Shown here: piece by piece, positions 34,714 to 43,983 of the stretch
Layout of the letters: each line of letters opens with the position of its first letter
How positions within the stretch are numbered: position 1 is the stretch's first letter
Assembly (NCBI GenBank): GCA_965267535.1
Contig: OZ254082.1
Coordinates: forward strand, 4,890,258-4,954,257
DNA length: 64,000 nucleotides
Origin: CAXBNB01 sp965267535
Lineage (GTDB): Bacteria > Bacteroidota > Bacteroidia > Cytophagales > Cyclobacteriaceae
Direction: 5' to 3'
The notes under the pieces: model-generated
Seen by the model: only the letters and a program-made list of their open reading frames with translations
Database searches by the model: none
Told to the model about the DNA's origin: nothing
Position numbers and translations under genes: made by a program

Positions 34714-35648
34714 TGTACTTTCACTACTTTGGTGTTCTTTTTACTCTTAAAAGTAGGAGGCAGATTTTTTAGTATCTCCTCATGGAGCGCCTTTACTATC
34801 TTTAATTTCAGATAGCTCTTCTTTACCAATAAGCTTACTTCCCTTGTAGGCACGGGCTGTTCAAATTTACGCAGCTTTTGTTGTTCGTTTTTGTTTAAAT
34901 CAAACGTAACCAATTCTGGTAAAAGCGTAAATCCTCCTTGTTTATCTACCAGCTTTTTCAATGTTTCAAGTGAGCCGCTTTCGTATTTCAATCGGCTCAG
35001 AAAATTGTTGGGTTCTTTTACATTGCAGATGTCCAGAGTCTGGTTTCTAAAGCAATGTCCCTCGTTTAATATCCACAGCCCATCCGTTTTAAGTGTGGAT
35101 GGCTCGATTTGATTTTGCTGGAAAAGCCTGTGCTGATGCGATACGTAAGCGTAAAACTCTTCGTAAAATACAGGGTATTCAATCAGGCTGTCATCATTCA
35201 GAGGCGTGACGATCAACGCAATGTCAATTTCATCGTTTTTTAGCAGTTTGATAAGGCTGTCGCTCACATGTTCCCGCACCTGGATGTTTACTTTCGGGTA
35301 ATTTTCGATGAAAGATGAGATAAACAGAGGAATGACATAGGGTGCGAGTGTGGGTATTACACCAATTACAACATCTCCTGATACCTCGTTTTTTTCATCG
35401 TCAATTATGTCTTTTACCTTTTTCGACTCTAAGAGAATATTTCTGGCCTGTTTGATTATTTTTTCTCCAATTGCAGTAGGCTCCACAGGGTGCTTGTCTC
35501 TATCAAACAGGATCACCCCCAGCGAATCTTCAAGCTTTTGAATTTGCATACTGAGCGTGGGCTGGGTCACAAAGCAATGCTCGGCAGCCAAAGCAAAATG
35601 TCTGTAGGTATCAAGGGCTATGATATATTCAAGTTGTACGAGTGTCAA
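34710..35648 (-). CDS. oxyR: LysR-family hydrogen peroxide sensor OxyR
   Basis: A LysR regulator with an N-terminal winged helix (LEYIIALDTYRHFALAAEHCFVTQPTLSMQIQKLE) and a type 2 periplasmic-binding-like effector domain. The sequence GHCFRNQTLDIC holds two cysteines nine apart, exactly as the redox pair C199/C208 of E. coli OxyR. With translation from TTG at 35648 (protein MTLVQLEYII, 312 residues) they are numbered 199 and 208 as well. No ATG is available at the N-terminus; TTG at 35654 is the alternative. It activates peroxide-defence genes when the disulfide forms. No catalase or Dps gene is in the window. Confidence 0.9.
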   Translation of the reverse strand: MTLVQLEYIIALDTYRHFALAAEHCFVTQPTLSMQIQKLEDSLGVILFDRDKHPVEPTAIGEKIIKQARNILLESKKVKDIIDDEKNEVSGDVVIGVIPTLAPYVIPLFISSFIENYPKVNIQVREHVSDSLIKLLKNDEIDIALIVTPLNDDSLIEYPVFYEEFYAYVSHQHRLFQQNQIEPSTLKTDGLWILNEGHCFRNQTLDICNVKEPNNFLSRLKYESGSLETLKKLVDKQGGFTLLPELVTFDLNKNEQQKLRKFEQPVPTREVSLLVKKSYLKLKIVKALHEEILKNLPPTFKSKKNTKVVKVH

Positions 35649-35718
35649 AGTCAATAGAATTTGTGGTTCACAAATAAAAACCAAATTGATCAGGAATTTG
35701 TGCCCAAGCTAAAAAATA

Positions 35719-35743
35719 AAACCCGCAGAGGTCCTGCGGGTTT
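35719..35743 (-). terminator. Rho-independent terminator of the OmpA/PD40 gene
   Basis: A 10-bp perfect stem, AAACCCGCAG with CTGCGGGTTT, and a 5-nt loop. On the minus strand it runs into TTTATTTTTT. It lies 24 bp after the stop of the 684-residue OmpA protein. Confidence 0.85.
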
Positions 35744-35766
35744 ATAGGTATTGTTTTGAGTGGTCT

Positions 35767-37821
35767 TTAATCCAAAATTTTGAATTCTACACGCCGGTTC
35801 CTTTTTCGTCCTTCTGCCGTATCGTTTGTGGCTACAGGTTGGGATTCTCCATATCCTACTGACACAAGCCTTGATTCTGCAATATTGTTGGATTTGAAAT
35901 AGTTGTAAACGGCTTTTGCCCTTCGATTAGATAGCCCCAGGTTATACGTGTCGTCACCTTTGGAATCTGTATGGCCGGAAATTTCTATTTTATTGATTTT
36001 GTTGTTTTTTAATAGCTTCAGGATTCTTTTCAACTCAGGATAAGACCCGGTCTTAAGTTCGGATTTATCAAAATCGAAAAAGATATTGTTCATGACGATA
36101 CTTGCTCCACTTTCTATTGGTACAAGTGCCAGCTCCTGATTTATTTCCGATGAGTCTTGGACATTTTCCAGATCTATATTTTGATTTACCGATAGGAAAT
36201 CATCGGCTTCAGCCAAGAACCCATACCGTGCTCCCATTTTAAGGCTAAATTCGTATTCTCCAGTTTCAGGATCTGACTCAACATGGCCAATTTCTTTTCC
36301 GTCAGGCAGTCTTTCTATTATTACTTTGGTACCCACCGGTTCGTTCGTTTTCTGGTTTATTACTTTTCCACTTACAGTAATAAAAGACTCTTTTTCCTCC
36401 TTATCATCCTTCTGTCTTTTGGGTCTTTCTTCCAAAAAGAACTGATCCATTTGGAATTGGAAAATGTCTATGTTTTCACCAATGTTACCTTTAGTAAAAT
36501 AGGCATGAGATCCGTTGCTGGGTATGTTGAAATATACATCGTCGGACTCTCCGTTTATACCGGGCCCCAGGTTTTCGGGAACAGACCAGTTTTGCCAGCT
36601 ATCGTCCAGACGCTTCGATACATAGATGTCTGCACCACCATATCCGCTAAAACCGCTGGAAGAGAAATAGAGCGTTTCGTTATCATGGTCTAGAAATGGA
36701 GAGCTTTCTGTATCAGCCGAGTTGATCGTGGAACCCAGGTTGATGGGTTCGGACCATTCACCTCTTCTGTCTTTAAAGCTCACATACAAATCTCTGTCAC
36801 CGTATGTATCGTCTCGTTCAGCAGAAATGAGAATGATATTTCCGTCATCACTCATATAGTAGTCTGCTTTATTGGAATAGTTGTAATCATTGGCAATGAT
36901 GAGGTTGATGGGTTTTTCAAACTCTCCTCCGGGTTTTTTTCTACTCATAGAAACTCCGGCCTGCATTCTTCCTTTTTTGCCATACTGATTTCCCAGGAGC
37001 AGCACCATGTCATCTCCGTCTTGTGTGATAGACGCGATAAAATTGGGACCTTTATTGTTGAGTGGTGGTCCGAGGTTTTTAGCCGGCAACCATTTGCCTG
37101 TGTTAGGGTCTTTTTCTGAGTACCAGATATCTTCATTGTCGTCTACACCACCGATGTTGTCGGGGTGATACTGACGGCTAAAAAACAGTGTGTTGCCATC
37201 GGGTGACAATAAGGGGCTATGCTCAGTATAAGAGCTGTTTACCTCTGGCCCCAGCTTTTCTACGTGCAGGTCGGTGGCTACATTTTGAGTGAGCGTTATC
37301 AGTACGTTGATAGGAATATTCGATTCAGATATACCTATGGCGTCAATGGCATTGTACCCTTCTACAGCTCCACCGGATATGTCTACCCGTATATAGGCTA
37401 TCTCGTAGGGTGTTTTTTCAAAGAATAAATTAAGAAGCCGATTTGGTAATGGAATTTTCCTCGGCTCAAAATCAAAAAGAAGGTATTCATTGTCTTGTGC
37501 ATCGTAAGCATATATTTTGGATACTGCCCCCGGGTTTTCTGTTTCTGCTATTGCAATTTGCTGGGCATGTATTCCTCTATCAAACTTTACTACTATGTAA
37601 TCGTCTTTGTTGGGTTTTTTAGGACGCCAGGCATTTGGACTTGCTCCACTTTTAGGATACACATTGGGCTTGTGCAGTGCCTGAATAGCTGAATACTGCA
37701 AGGGACCACTCTCAGAGGTGGCGTACATTACTTCAGAAGCCCAAAGTACAGTCTCCTGTGCAAATGTGGATGAACTGCTAAGTATAAAAATAGCTATTAG
37801 AAAACCTCTAATCTTACGCAT
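35767..37821 (-). CDS. OmpA-family protein with PD40 propeller and regulatory-like domain
   Basis: A 684-residue exported protein. After the signal peptide (1-21) comes a discoidin-like region (about 24-165). WD40-like PD40 repeats follow (SPLLSPDGNTLFFSRQ, SPFLDHDNETLYFSSSGFSG). A carboxypeptidase-regulatory-like domain is at about 478-550 (TVSGKVINQKTNEPVG) and a C-terminal OmpA peptidoglycan-binding domain at about 575-684 (FFDFDKSELK, then SGHTDSKGDDTYNLGLSNRRA). The PD40-regulatory-OmpA order resembles PorE of type IX secretion, but PorE also has TPRs, which are missing. It probably ties an outer-membrane complex to the cell wall. Confidence 0.82.
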   Translation of the reverse strand: MRKIRGFLIAIFILSSSSTFAQETVLWASEVMYATSESGPLQYSAIQALHKPNVYPKSGASPNAWRPKKPNKDDYIVVKFDRGIHAQQIAIAETENPGAVSKIYAYDAQDNEYLLFDFEPRKIPLPNRLLNLFFEKTPYEIAYIRVDISGGAVEGYNAIDAIGISESNIPINVLITLTQNVATDLHVEKLGPEVNSSYTEHSPLLSPDGNTLFFSRQYHPDNIGGVDDNEDIWYSEKDPNTGKWLPAKNLGPPLNNKGPNFIASITQDGDDMVLLLGNQYGKKGRMQAGVSMSRKKPGGEFEKPINLIIANDYNYSNKADYYMSDDGNIILISAERDDTYGDRDLYVSFKDRRGEWSEPINLGSTINSADTESSPFLDHDNETLYFSSSGFSGYGGADIYVSKRLDDSWQNWSVPENLGPGINGESDDVYFNIPSNGSHAYFTKGNIGENIDIFQFQMDQFFLEERPKRQKDDKEEKESFITVSGKVINQKTNEPVGTKVIIERLPDGKEIGHVESDPETGEYEFSLKMGARYGFLAEADDFLSVNQNIDLENVQDSSEINQELALVPIESGASIVMNNIFFDFDKSELKTGSYPELKRILKLLKNNKINKIEISGHTDSKGDDTYNLGLSNRRAKAVYNYFKSNNIAESRLVSVGYGESQPVATNDTAEGRKRNRRVEFKILD

Positions 37822-37858
37822 AGTTCTGTGTTGGTTTGTAATAAGTGGGCGGTATGAT

Positions 37859-37866
37859 CAAATATA
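37859..37866 (-). promoter_or_regulatory. Possible -7 box of the OmpA/PD40 gene
   Basis: The minus strand reads TATATTTG (TAnnTTTG), 37 bp upstream of the ATG at 37821. The -33 TTG is not obvious. The remainder of 37867-38117 has only a weak inverted repeat (TCCGAAT...ATTCGGA, 38038-38062). Confidence 0.4.
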
Positions 37867-38117
37867 TTTATTCTTAATTTACATCATTTTACTTTTCTAC
37901 GGGCACGAATACCCCAAAAAAGTAATGTGGGTTGTTTGTCAAACTATTGATAGCTGGTAAATTAGTTTAAATAGATATTATTCGACCATCCGTTGCTTTG
38001 CTCTGAAACAACGCAATTTCAATGGAATGGTAGACTATCCGAATTATACTCAATATTCGGACAAAATATTGAATTCGACAATGCTTCTACTATAGAATTT
38101 GTATCGAGGTGATAAGA

Positions 38118-38819
38118 TTATAGGATTGTAACCTCTACCCTTCGGTTTGCTTTTTTGGCTTCATCAGTTCGCTCGCGGCTAAGGGGCTGAGTACCACCAA
38201 AAGCTTTAGTTTTTACCCTGCTTCCTTTGATCCCTTTTTTGATCAGATAGTCTCTTACGGCATCTACCCGTTCCTGAGAAAGCTTCATGTTGGCTTCATC
38301 ATTACCCTGAAAATCTGTATGTCCATCCAGTCTGAATTTTACATCTTGATTTTTTTTAAGCCAGTCTACAAATTCATCCAGTTCTTTGTAGGAGCTTTGT
38401 GAAATAACGGCACGGCCTCTGGAAAAAATCAGATTGTCTAGCGATATCATTTTGTTATCAGCATTTTGCTCCAACTCAAAATGTTTGGTCATAGTACCAG
38501 TGCTGTCATCTTCGCCTACCACTATTTCTTCTTTTACTTCTGTGTACCCCTCAGCACTCACCTTGATGTTGTAGCTGGTGTTTTTTAGCATATACAGTTG
38601 GTAGGTTCCGTCTTCCTGACTTTTGCCTATGCCCATATCGTCGTAGTAGGGTAGTTTTTCATAGAAAAGCTTGCCGGCGATAGGCTCTTGCGTTTCTTTG
38701 TTGATGAGTTTGCCTGTTACTTTGATGAGTGTATCTCCGGCATAGGTAGTAATCATAGCCGACCCTTTAGTGCTAATTATTACCAGACAGCAGAATAAGA
38801 ATAATCGAAATGTTCTCAT
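38118..38819 (-). CDS. OmpA-family protein with regulatory-like domain
   Basis: A 233-residue exported protein with a signal peptide (about 1-20). A carboxypeptidase-regulatory-like beta sandwich spans about 32-105 (VTGKLINKETQEPIAGKLFYE, then GTYQLYMLKNTSYNIKVSAEGY). An OmpA C-terminal domain spans about 125-233 (LDGHTDFQGNDEANMKLSQERVDAVRDYL, ending ANRRVEVTIL). It has the same two end domains as the 684-residue neighbour without the propeller, suggesting a paralogous pair. The peptidoglycan-binding Asp and Arg are present (HTD, RRVE). Confidence 0.85.
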   Translation of the reverse strand: MRTFRLFLFCCLVIISTKGSAMITTYAGDTLIKVTGKLINKETQEPIAGKLFYEKLPYYDDMGIGKSQEDGTYQLYMLKNTSYNIKVSAEGYTEVKEEIVVGEDDSTGTMTKHFELEQNADNKMISLDNLIFSRGRAVISQSSYKELDEFVDWLKKNQDVKFRLDGHTDFQGNDEANMKLSQERVDAVRDYLIKKGIKGSRVKTKAFGGTQPLSRERTDEAKKANRRVEVTIL

Positions 38820-38886
38820 GTTCTTAACAGGTTTCAGACTATTGAAGGAATTGAAATTGATGGTAATTTAATAATTTATCATATAA

Positions 38887-41187
38887 TTATTCCAACGATT
38901 TTCGGTTGAATAGCAAATAGCCGATATGAAGAATGGCACCCCAGCGGTGTTCGGGTTGATCGTAGTAGTTTACACTGAAGCTTATAGGTCCTATTATGCT
39001 GTGATATACAGCGCCTGCCGTGCCGGACAACCGAAGTTGGCCTTCGGCTTTGTATTGGGCAGCACTTCCGGGGTTGCCCTGTAGCAATTCGTAATGGTAT
39101 AGTGAGTAACCTTCGAGTCTAAGGTGAGCCTTGTCTGAAAGCAGAAAAATATTTTTGACACCAACCGTGCTAAATTTTCTGCCCCGAAAATTTTCGAGCA
39201 CCAGTGTTTTGCTGTCCTGAAGAGGGAAAAATCCGGCTTGGTTTAGTTCTGTAGCACGTAGAGTTGCCAAAGCGGGTTGGGTTGAAAAAATGCTATGGCT
39301 ACTGAGCCCGATTCGGTAGTTGTCACTGATTTTGAAATATTTTTCTAATTCCAGGCCTAGCCTTACCCAGGATGGGTTTTGGTGTTGATAAGTAGAGAGG
39401 TTGGATGTATTGCCGGGTTTATAGTTGTCTTTGGCCCGGATGTAGGTGGTATAAAACCGAAGTTTTTCACCACTAAAGGCATACTGTCTGAAATTTAGTG
39501 TGTTGTAATGCAGTTTTGCCTGCCATTTTACTCCTTTCAGTTTTAATACATCCAGTGTGTCTGTAGATACCAGCACGGTCTTGTTGCTAAACTTGTCTTT
39601 GTTTCTAAAATAGGATGAAGAAAAGGTAAGCCGCATTTTTCGAAAAGCAGGTACCTCAATGTTTACACCATAGCTTGTGTCTTGCGTGTCTTGAATTTGA
39701 GGTCGGTTAGTTTGCGAAAACAGATCGGTGGTGCTGATATAGTTCCATCGGTTGAAGAGGTATTCCGGCATGATGGAGAGGTTGAGCCTACCGGGAAACT
39801 GTATTTTTGATTTTATGTGGATAGACTGATAAAAACGCCCTGTATGTATGCCAATAGAATGGTGGCTGAGCACACGGGTGAGCCGTTTTACATCCAGGCC
39901 AAAATATAGCTGGCTCGTATTTCTGGATATGAGAGTACCTCCTATCTTGCCATTGAGTCCCGGGTTAGGATTTCCCGACAGGGAGAATGTGTTTTTTTTA
40001 CCAAACTCATACGACGGAAATATATTGGCAAAGTAGTCATTGGATACGATACGGTTATATCCTTCTTCTATGTTGTCAAAATACAAAGGCCGCTTTGGCG
40101 AAAAACGCCCCTTGATGTATTTAAATTGGTTTTTTTTGAAGCCCTCTATCTTAAGGCTATCGAATTGAATATGCAGACTGTTGTCATGAAAAGCGATCCG
40201 CCTGCTTTTCAATTCTTCAGCACGTATTCGTCTTTGGATTTTTTGTTTGATTTCGGGCATCTTGCTCATAGCAGACTTGTACCCCAGCTTTACGATATGT
40301 TTGGCCTCATCAAAATCGAGCGCTGTATATTCCTTTAATGCTACGTCTATAAATATATCATTGGGCGATAGTTCGGTAGAATCGGTCTTGTCGAGGATGG
40401 CAAATAGTAGAGACTCAGCAATAAGGTGATCGTCCTTGCCATAGGGATACACATTTACTTTTTTGGAGGCTACATTGATTCCTATGATTATGTCCGGGGC
40501 AAATTCTGTTTTGGCCGTTTCAGCGGGAAAATTGTTATAGATGCCACCGTCAAACAGCAATTCGTTATGTATTTTGACTGGACGATATACGAAAGGTACA
40601 GCCATGGAGGCACGTGCCGCTTCAAATAGATTGCCTTTTTTCAGGACGATGGCTTTTTCCGTAAAAATTTCTGAGGCGGTTGCTCTATACGGAACGAAGA
40701 GCTTGTTAAAATCTCCACCGGAGATTTGGGTAGCAGAGGCAAGTTTTTGCGCCAGCGAAAAATTAAGAAAATGGTCTTCGGACAGGTGTGTACGAAATGT
40801 AGCCGAAAAACTGGAGTCTATACGAAGTTTTACCCCAACCCAGGATGGATCAGCTGTCTCTTCCTCATACAGGTAACGATACTTTTTGGGAGGTATATTT
40901 TTTACCCAGTTTTGCAAATCATCAGACCGAGCAATAGATACTATGTCTTTTGCACTGTAACCCGCGGCGTAAAATGCCCCCACCAGTGCTCCCATAGATG
41001 TGCCGGTCACATAGTCTATCGGGATGCCGTTTTCTTCCAAAGCCAGCAAAGCACCAGCATGTGCAAGCCCTTTAGCACCTCCCCCGCTGAGTACAAGCGC
41101 TACTTTTTGTGCAGATACAGATTGCACAAACAGTACCGCTGATATCAGTATAGAAAACCACCATTTATGGGTTGTGTAGTTACTCAT
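38887..41187 (-). CDS. Patatin-like phospholipase with outer-membrane beta-barrel
   Basis: A 766-residue protein with a signal peptide (1-27). The patatin domain (about 28-310) has the oxyanion-hole GGGAKG at 35-40, the nucleophile elbow GTSMG at 62-66 (S64) and the catalytic Asp D213 in LFDGGIYNN. A POTRA-like segment (about 330-400) and a C-terminal barrel of alternating strands (about 410-766) ending in HIGYLLFNRKSLE follow. This is the architecture of PlpD-type (type Vd) patatin autotransporters and their Bacteroidota relatives. It would hydrolyse lipid acyl esters at the outer membrane. It is divergent from pnuC with an 80-bp gap. Confidence 0.88.
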   Translation of the reverse strand: MSNYTTHKWWFSILISAVLFVQSVSAQKVALVLSGGGAKGLAHAGALLALEENGIPIDYVTGTSMGALVGAFYAAGYSAKDIVSIARSDDLQNWVKNIPPKKYRYLYEEETADPSWVGVKLRIDSSFSATFRTHLSEDHFLNFSLAQKLASATQISGGDFNKLFVPYRATASEIFTEKAIVLKKGNLFEAARASMAVPFVYRPVKIHNELLFDGGIYNNFPAETAKTEFAPDIIIGINVASKKVNVYPYGKDDHLIAESLLFAILDKTDSTELSPNDIFIDVALKEYTALDFDEAKHIVKLGYKSAMSKMPEIKQKIQRRIRAEELKSRRIAFHDNSLHIQFDSLKIEGFKKNQFKYIKGRFSPKRPLYFDNIEEGYNRIVSNDYFANIFPSYEFGKKNTFSLSGNPNPGLNGKIGGTLISRNTSQLYFGLDVKRLTRVLSHHSIGIHTGRFYQSIHIKSKIQFPGRLNLSIMPEYLFNRWNYISTTDLFSQTNRPQIQDTQDTSYGVNIEVPAFRKMRLTFSSSYFRNKDKFSNKTVLVSTDTLDVLKLKGVKWQAKLHYNTLNFRQYAFSGEKLRFYTTYIRAKDNYKPGNTSNLSTYQHQNPSWVRLGLELEKYFKISDNYRIGLSSHSIFSTQPALATLRATELNQAGFFPLQDSKTLVLENFRGRKFSTVGVKNIFLLSDKAHLRLEGYSLYHYELLQGNPGSAAQYKAEGQLRLSGTAGAVYHSIIGPISFSVNYYDQPEHRWGAILHIGYLLFNRKSLE

Positions 41188-41267
41188 GCCCTAAAAATAT
41201 TTTATAATGAAGAGCAAAATGAGAATTTGAAGGATTAAATAATAATTTAGCTGAAAATAGTATATCC

Positions 41268-41882
41268 ATGGAGGTAATAGTAGAAGGTTTTAAAGCCGGC
41301 ATTAGTTTAATGACCTGGTATGAAGCAGTAGCGGTGTTTTTTGGTTTGCTGTCGGTTTGGTATGCTAAAAAGGAAAATATTTTAGTTTTTCCAACAGGCA
41401 TAGTAAGTGTGCTTATTTATGTATACATCTGCTTTGGGGCCCGGTTGTATGCCGATATGGGTATCAATGCGTATTATTTTGTCATGAGTGTATACGGTTG
41501 GTATGTATGGTCGGGTCATGGCTATGAAAAAGACAAGAAGCCAATTTCAACGAATAGCCTGAAAGAAAATGGATGGGGTTTAGCAATACTGCTGGGCTCT
41601 TTTCTGTTGCTACATTATGTATTGAGCGAACACACCGATAGTGATGTGCCTTTTTGGGATGCGCTTACCACGTCTTTTGCTTTTACGGCTATGTGGCTGA
41701 TGGCCAAAAAGAAAATAGAAAACTGGATAGCCTGGATTATTACTGACTTCATTTCCATACCCTTATACTTTTACAAAGGTTATATACTTACCAGCTTTCA
41801 GTTTTTGGTTTTTTTGATAATAGCTGTTGCGGGTTATATGGCATGGAGAAAAACACTAAAGCAGCAGAAATACAATGCTTAG
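41268..41882 (+). CDS. pnuC: Nicotinamide riboside transporter PnuC
   Basis: A 204-residue membrane protein with about seven helices. The region AVFFGLLSVWYAKKENILVFPTGIVSVLIYVYI, then YADMGINAYYFVMSVYGWYVW, carries the Trp/Tyr-rich substrate-binding signature of PnuC. It takes up nicotinamide riboside by facilitated diffusion, driven by intracellular phosphorylation. The following gene, which overlaps by 8 bp, encodes the matching NadR-type kinase, so the pair forms an NAD salvage unit. Confidence 0.92.
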   Translation: MEVIVEGFKAGISLMTWYEAVAVFFGLLSVWYAKKENILVFPTGIVSVLIYVYICFGARLYADMGINAYYFVMSVYGWYVWSGHGYEKDKKPISTNSLKENGWGLAILLGSFLLLHYVLSEHTDSDVPFWDALTTSFAFTAMWLMAKKKIENWIAWIITDFISIPLYFYKGYILTSFQFLVFLIIAVAGYMAWRKTLKQQKYNA

Positions 41883-42399
41883 AAAAGTAGCCATAGTAGG
41901 ACCCGAATCGAGCGGGAAAACTACGCTTGCTGCATATTTAGCCGATTATTTTCAAGGTAGCTGGGTGCCGGAGTATGCGCGACAATATTTGGATAAGCTG
42001 GACAGACAGTATGGTTATGAAGATTTGCTAACTATTGCCAAAGGTCAGGTGGCGAGCGAAAAAACGATGCTGAAACGAGAAAAAAGCCTATTGTTTTGCG
42101 ACAGCACAATGGTAACGATGAAAATATGGAGCGACGATAAATTCGGCAAGTGTGATGACTGGATAGCCGACCAGCTGAAAGAGGAAAAATACGAAGGCTA
42201 TTTGCTATGCAAGCCGGATTTGCCCTGGCAAGCAGATCCGCAGAGAGAAGATGAAAACCGAAGAGATGTGTTGTTTGACAGCTATGTAGAGATACTTCGC
42301 AGACACGACAAAAAGTATAAAATAGTAGAGGGGTTAGGGCAAGTCAGGGAAAAACTGGCCGTTAGCTATGTCAAACTATTGTTGAGTTCAACACCCTGA
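41875..42399 (+). CDS. nadR: NadR-type ribosylnicotinamide kinase/AAA_28 ATPase
   Basis: A 174-residue P-loop protein with Walker A GPESSGKTT at 9-17 and the VPEYARQYL segment typical of the NadR kinase domain, plus a Walker B-like LLFCDSTM. The N-terminal helix-turn-helix repressor and the adenylyltransferase domains of enterobacterial NadR are absent, so it is the kinase module only. It should phosphorylate nicotinamide riboside imported by PnuC to NMN and so trap it. The 8-bp overlap supports coupled expression. Confidence 0.88.
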   Translation: MLRKVAIVGPESSGKTTLAAYLADYFQGSWVPEYARQYLDKLDRQYGYEDLLTIAKGQVASEKTMLKREKSLLFCDSTMVTMKIWSDDKFGKCDDWIADQLKEEKYEGYLLCKPDLPWQADPQREDENRRDVLFDSYVEILRRHDKKYKIVEGLGQVREKLAVSYVKLLLSSTP

Positions 42400-42425
42400 T
42401 TTTTATACGTCAATCAATAAAAAGT

Positions 42426-42433
42426 ATATTTGC
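42426..42433 (+). promoter_or_regulatory. -7 box of the sensor kinase promoter
   Basis: TATATTTG (TAnnTTTG) lies 52 bp before the ATG at 42486. The -33 TTG is not visible. Confidence 0.4.
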
Positions 42434-42485
42434 TCAAAATGTAACGGGTCGGCCTATTGCCGGCCACAGCAAGATTAAAGTTTAG

Positions 42486-43721
42486 ATGGCAAAGGAACCC
42501 CAAGAATCGTCAGCGCTGGATTTATACACAAAGCGGTCAAAGCTAAAATGGGTTGTGCTGGCAGTTTCAATCGTAATCGGCCTTGGTTCTATTTTTTATA
42601 CCAACATACTGGTCAATAAAATAAAGAAACGAGAAAAACGGCTTATCGAGCAGTTTGCCAATGCACTGGAATATTTTGCCAATGTGGACAATACACATGC
42701 CGATTATTTTTTTCTTTTCGAAGACATAATAGAAGCCAATACTACCATACCCATCATTATTACCGATGAACTGGGTACGCCCAGCCTCGAACTTTACAGA
42801 AACATACCCGATGCAGCCAACGCACCCAATGATAAGGAACGCAGAAGGATACTGCGCAAAGAGCTCGAAATAATGAAAAGCCAAAACGAACCCCGGCTGA
42901 TCATACTCAAAAACAAAGACACGGGGGAAACGGAAGGCTACCAATACATATACTACAAAAACTCTACGCTGCTAATCCAGCTGAAATACTATCCCATAGC
43001 CCAACTCTCCATCATTGCTATTTTTGGTTTGATAGCTTTTATGGCTTTTAACTATTCTAAAACCGCCGAACAAAATAGAGTATGGGTGGGACTGGCAAAA
43101 GAAACAGCTCATCAGTTGGGAACACCCCTGTCTTCTCTCATGGCCTGGATTGAGTATTTTAAAACGGACGATGACCTGAAAGACAAAGACATAGTAAAGG
43201 AGCTGGAAAAAGATGTGGAGCGGTTAGAGATGATTACCTCCCGGTTTTCCAACATAGGATCTGAACCGGTACTGAGACCGACAAACCTCTATGAGGTAGT
43301 AAGCGAAACGGTAGATTACCTCAAGCGCAGGGTGTCGTCTAAGGTTACATTTGAGATTACCAGTTTTCCAAATACGGATATTGTGGCCGATATAAACCCG
43401 CCACTATTCAAATGGGTGATCGAAAACCTGTGTAAAAATGCCGTGGATGCTATGGCAGGATCCGGGCATTTGTCGATCAAACTGCTACGAGCCAACGAGG
43501 GTCAGGCAGTGATAGACATAAGCGATACCGGTAAAGGAATAGCCAAGTCCAAAGTGGGTAAAGTGTTTCAGCCCGGCTTTACTACCAAAAAGAGAGGTTG
43601 GGGTCTTGGCCTTACGCTGGTAAAGCGCATAGTAGAGAACTATCACGAAGGAAAAATATTTGTAAAGTCATCGGACCTGAATAAAGGCACCACATTTAGA
43701 ATTTTACTAAGAATAAAGTAG
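42486..43721 (+). CDS. Membrane sensor histidine kinase
   Basis: A 411-residue kinase with two membrane helices (about 21-43 and 168-189) enclosing a 125-residue extracytoplasmic sensor region rich in charged residues. The phosphoacceptor is H209 (ETAHQLGTPLSSL), followed by the N box ENLCKNAVDAM, the G1 box DTGKGIAKSKVG, the F box FQPGFTTKKRG and the G2 box GWGLGLTLVKRI. There is no HAMP or PAS domain. No response regulator is adjacent; the nearest in the window is at 63565, 20 kb away. The signal is unknown. Confidence 0.9.
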   Translation: MAKEPQESSALDLYTKRSKLKWVVLAVSIVIGLGSIFYTNILVNKIKKREKRLIEQFANALEYFANVDNTHADYFFLFEDIIEANTTIPIIITDELGTPSLELYRNIPDAANAPNDKERRRILRKELEIMKSQNEPRLIILKNKDTGETEGYQYIYYKNSTLLIQLKYYPIAQLSIIAIFGLIAFMAFNYSKTAEQNRVWVGLAKETAHQLGTPLSSLMAWIEYFKTDDDLKDKDIVKELEKDVERLEMITSRFSNIGSEPVLRPTNLYEVVSETVDYLKRRVSSKVTFEITSFPNTDIVADINPPLFKWVIENLCKNAVDAMAGSGHLSIKLLRANEGQAVIDISDTGKGIAKSKVGKVFQPGFTTKKRGWGLGLTLVKRIVENYHEGKIFVKSSDLNKGTTFRILLRIK

Positions 43722-43748
43722 GCTCTGTCAGAAAGTCTCAGAGATCCA
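43718..43748 (+). repeat. Short dispersed repeat, copy 2 (copy 1 at 62-91)
   Basis: GTAGGCTCTG and AAAGTCTCAG, separated by 4 nt here and by 5 nt in the copy at 62-91, occur in the same order and orientation. In this copy the repeat starts inside the stop codon of the kinase gene. It could be the end of a decayed insertion element or MITE. No transposase is nearby. Confidence 0.4.
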
Positions 43749-43983
43749 TACGCCATGCGGGTAGCGGGTGATGAGAAGATGTATTACCTGCGCCCGGATA
43801 GTAGGTTTCATACCGAAAAACGATCCTTTTCTACACAAAAAATCAACCTTTTGCCATAATAAGCCTGTATCAAAAATGAGGTACACTTCGGTAATTCTCG
43901 TAAATCTTTCGATTTCTCCTCAAAATATAGATGCAAGTGTTTCTTTGGAGAGCTTAAGTAAACTCAAAAAGCGTAGAGCGACT
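43749..43983. other. Intergenic region between sensor kinase and atpD
   Basis: The gene-free interval 43722-44062 is 341 bp. Apart from the short repeat at its left edge and the atpD promoter at its right edge I recognise nothing. A 74-codon open frame at 43768-43992 has no domain, no promoter and an implausible composition and is probably not a gene. Confidence 0.5.
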
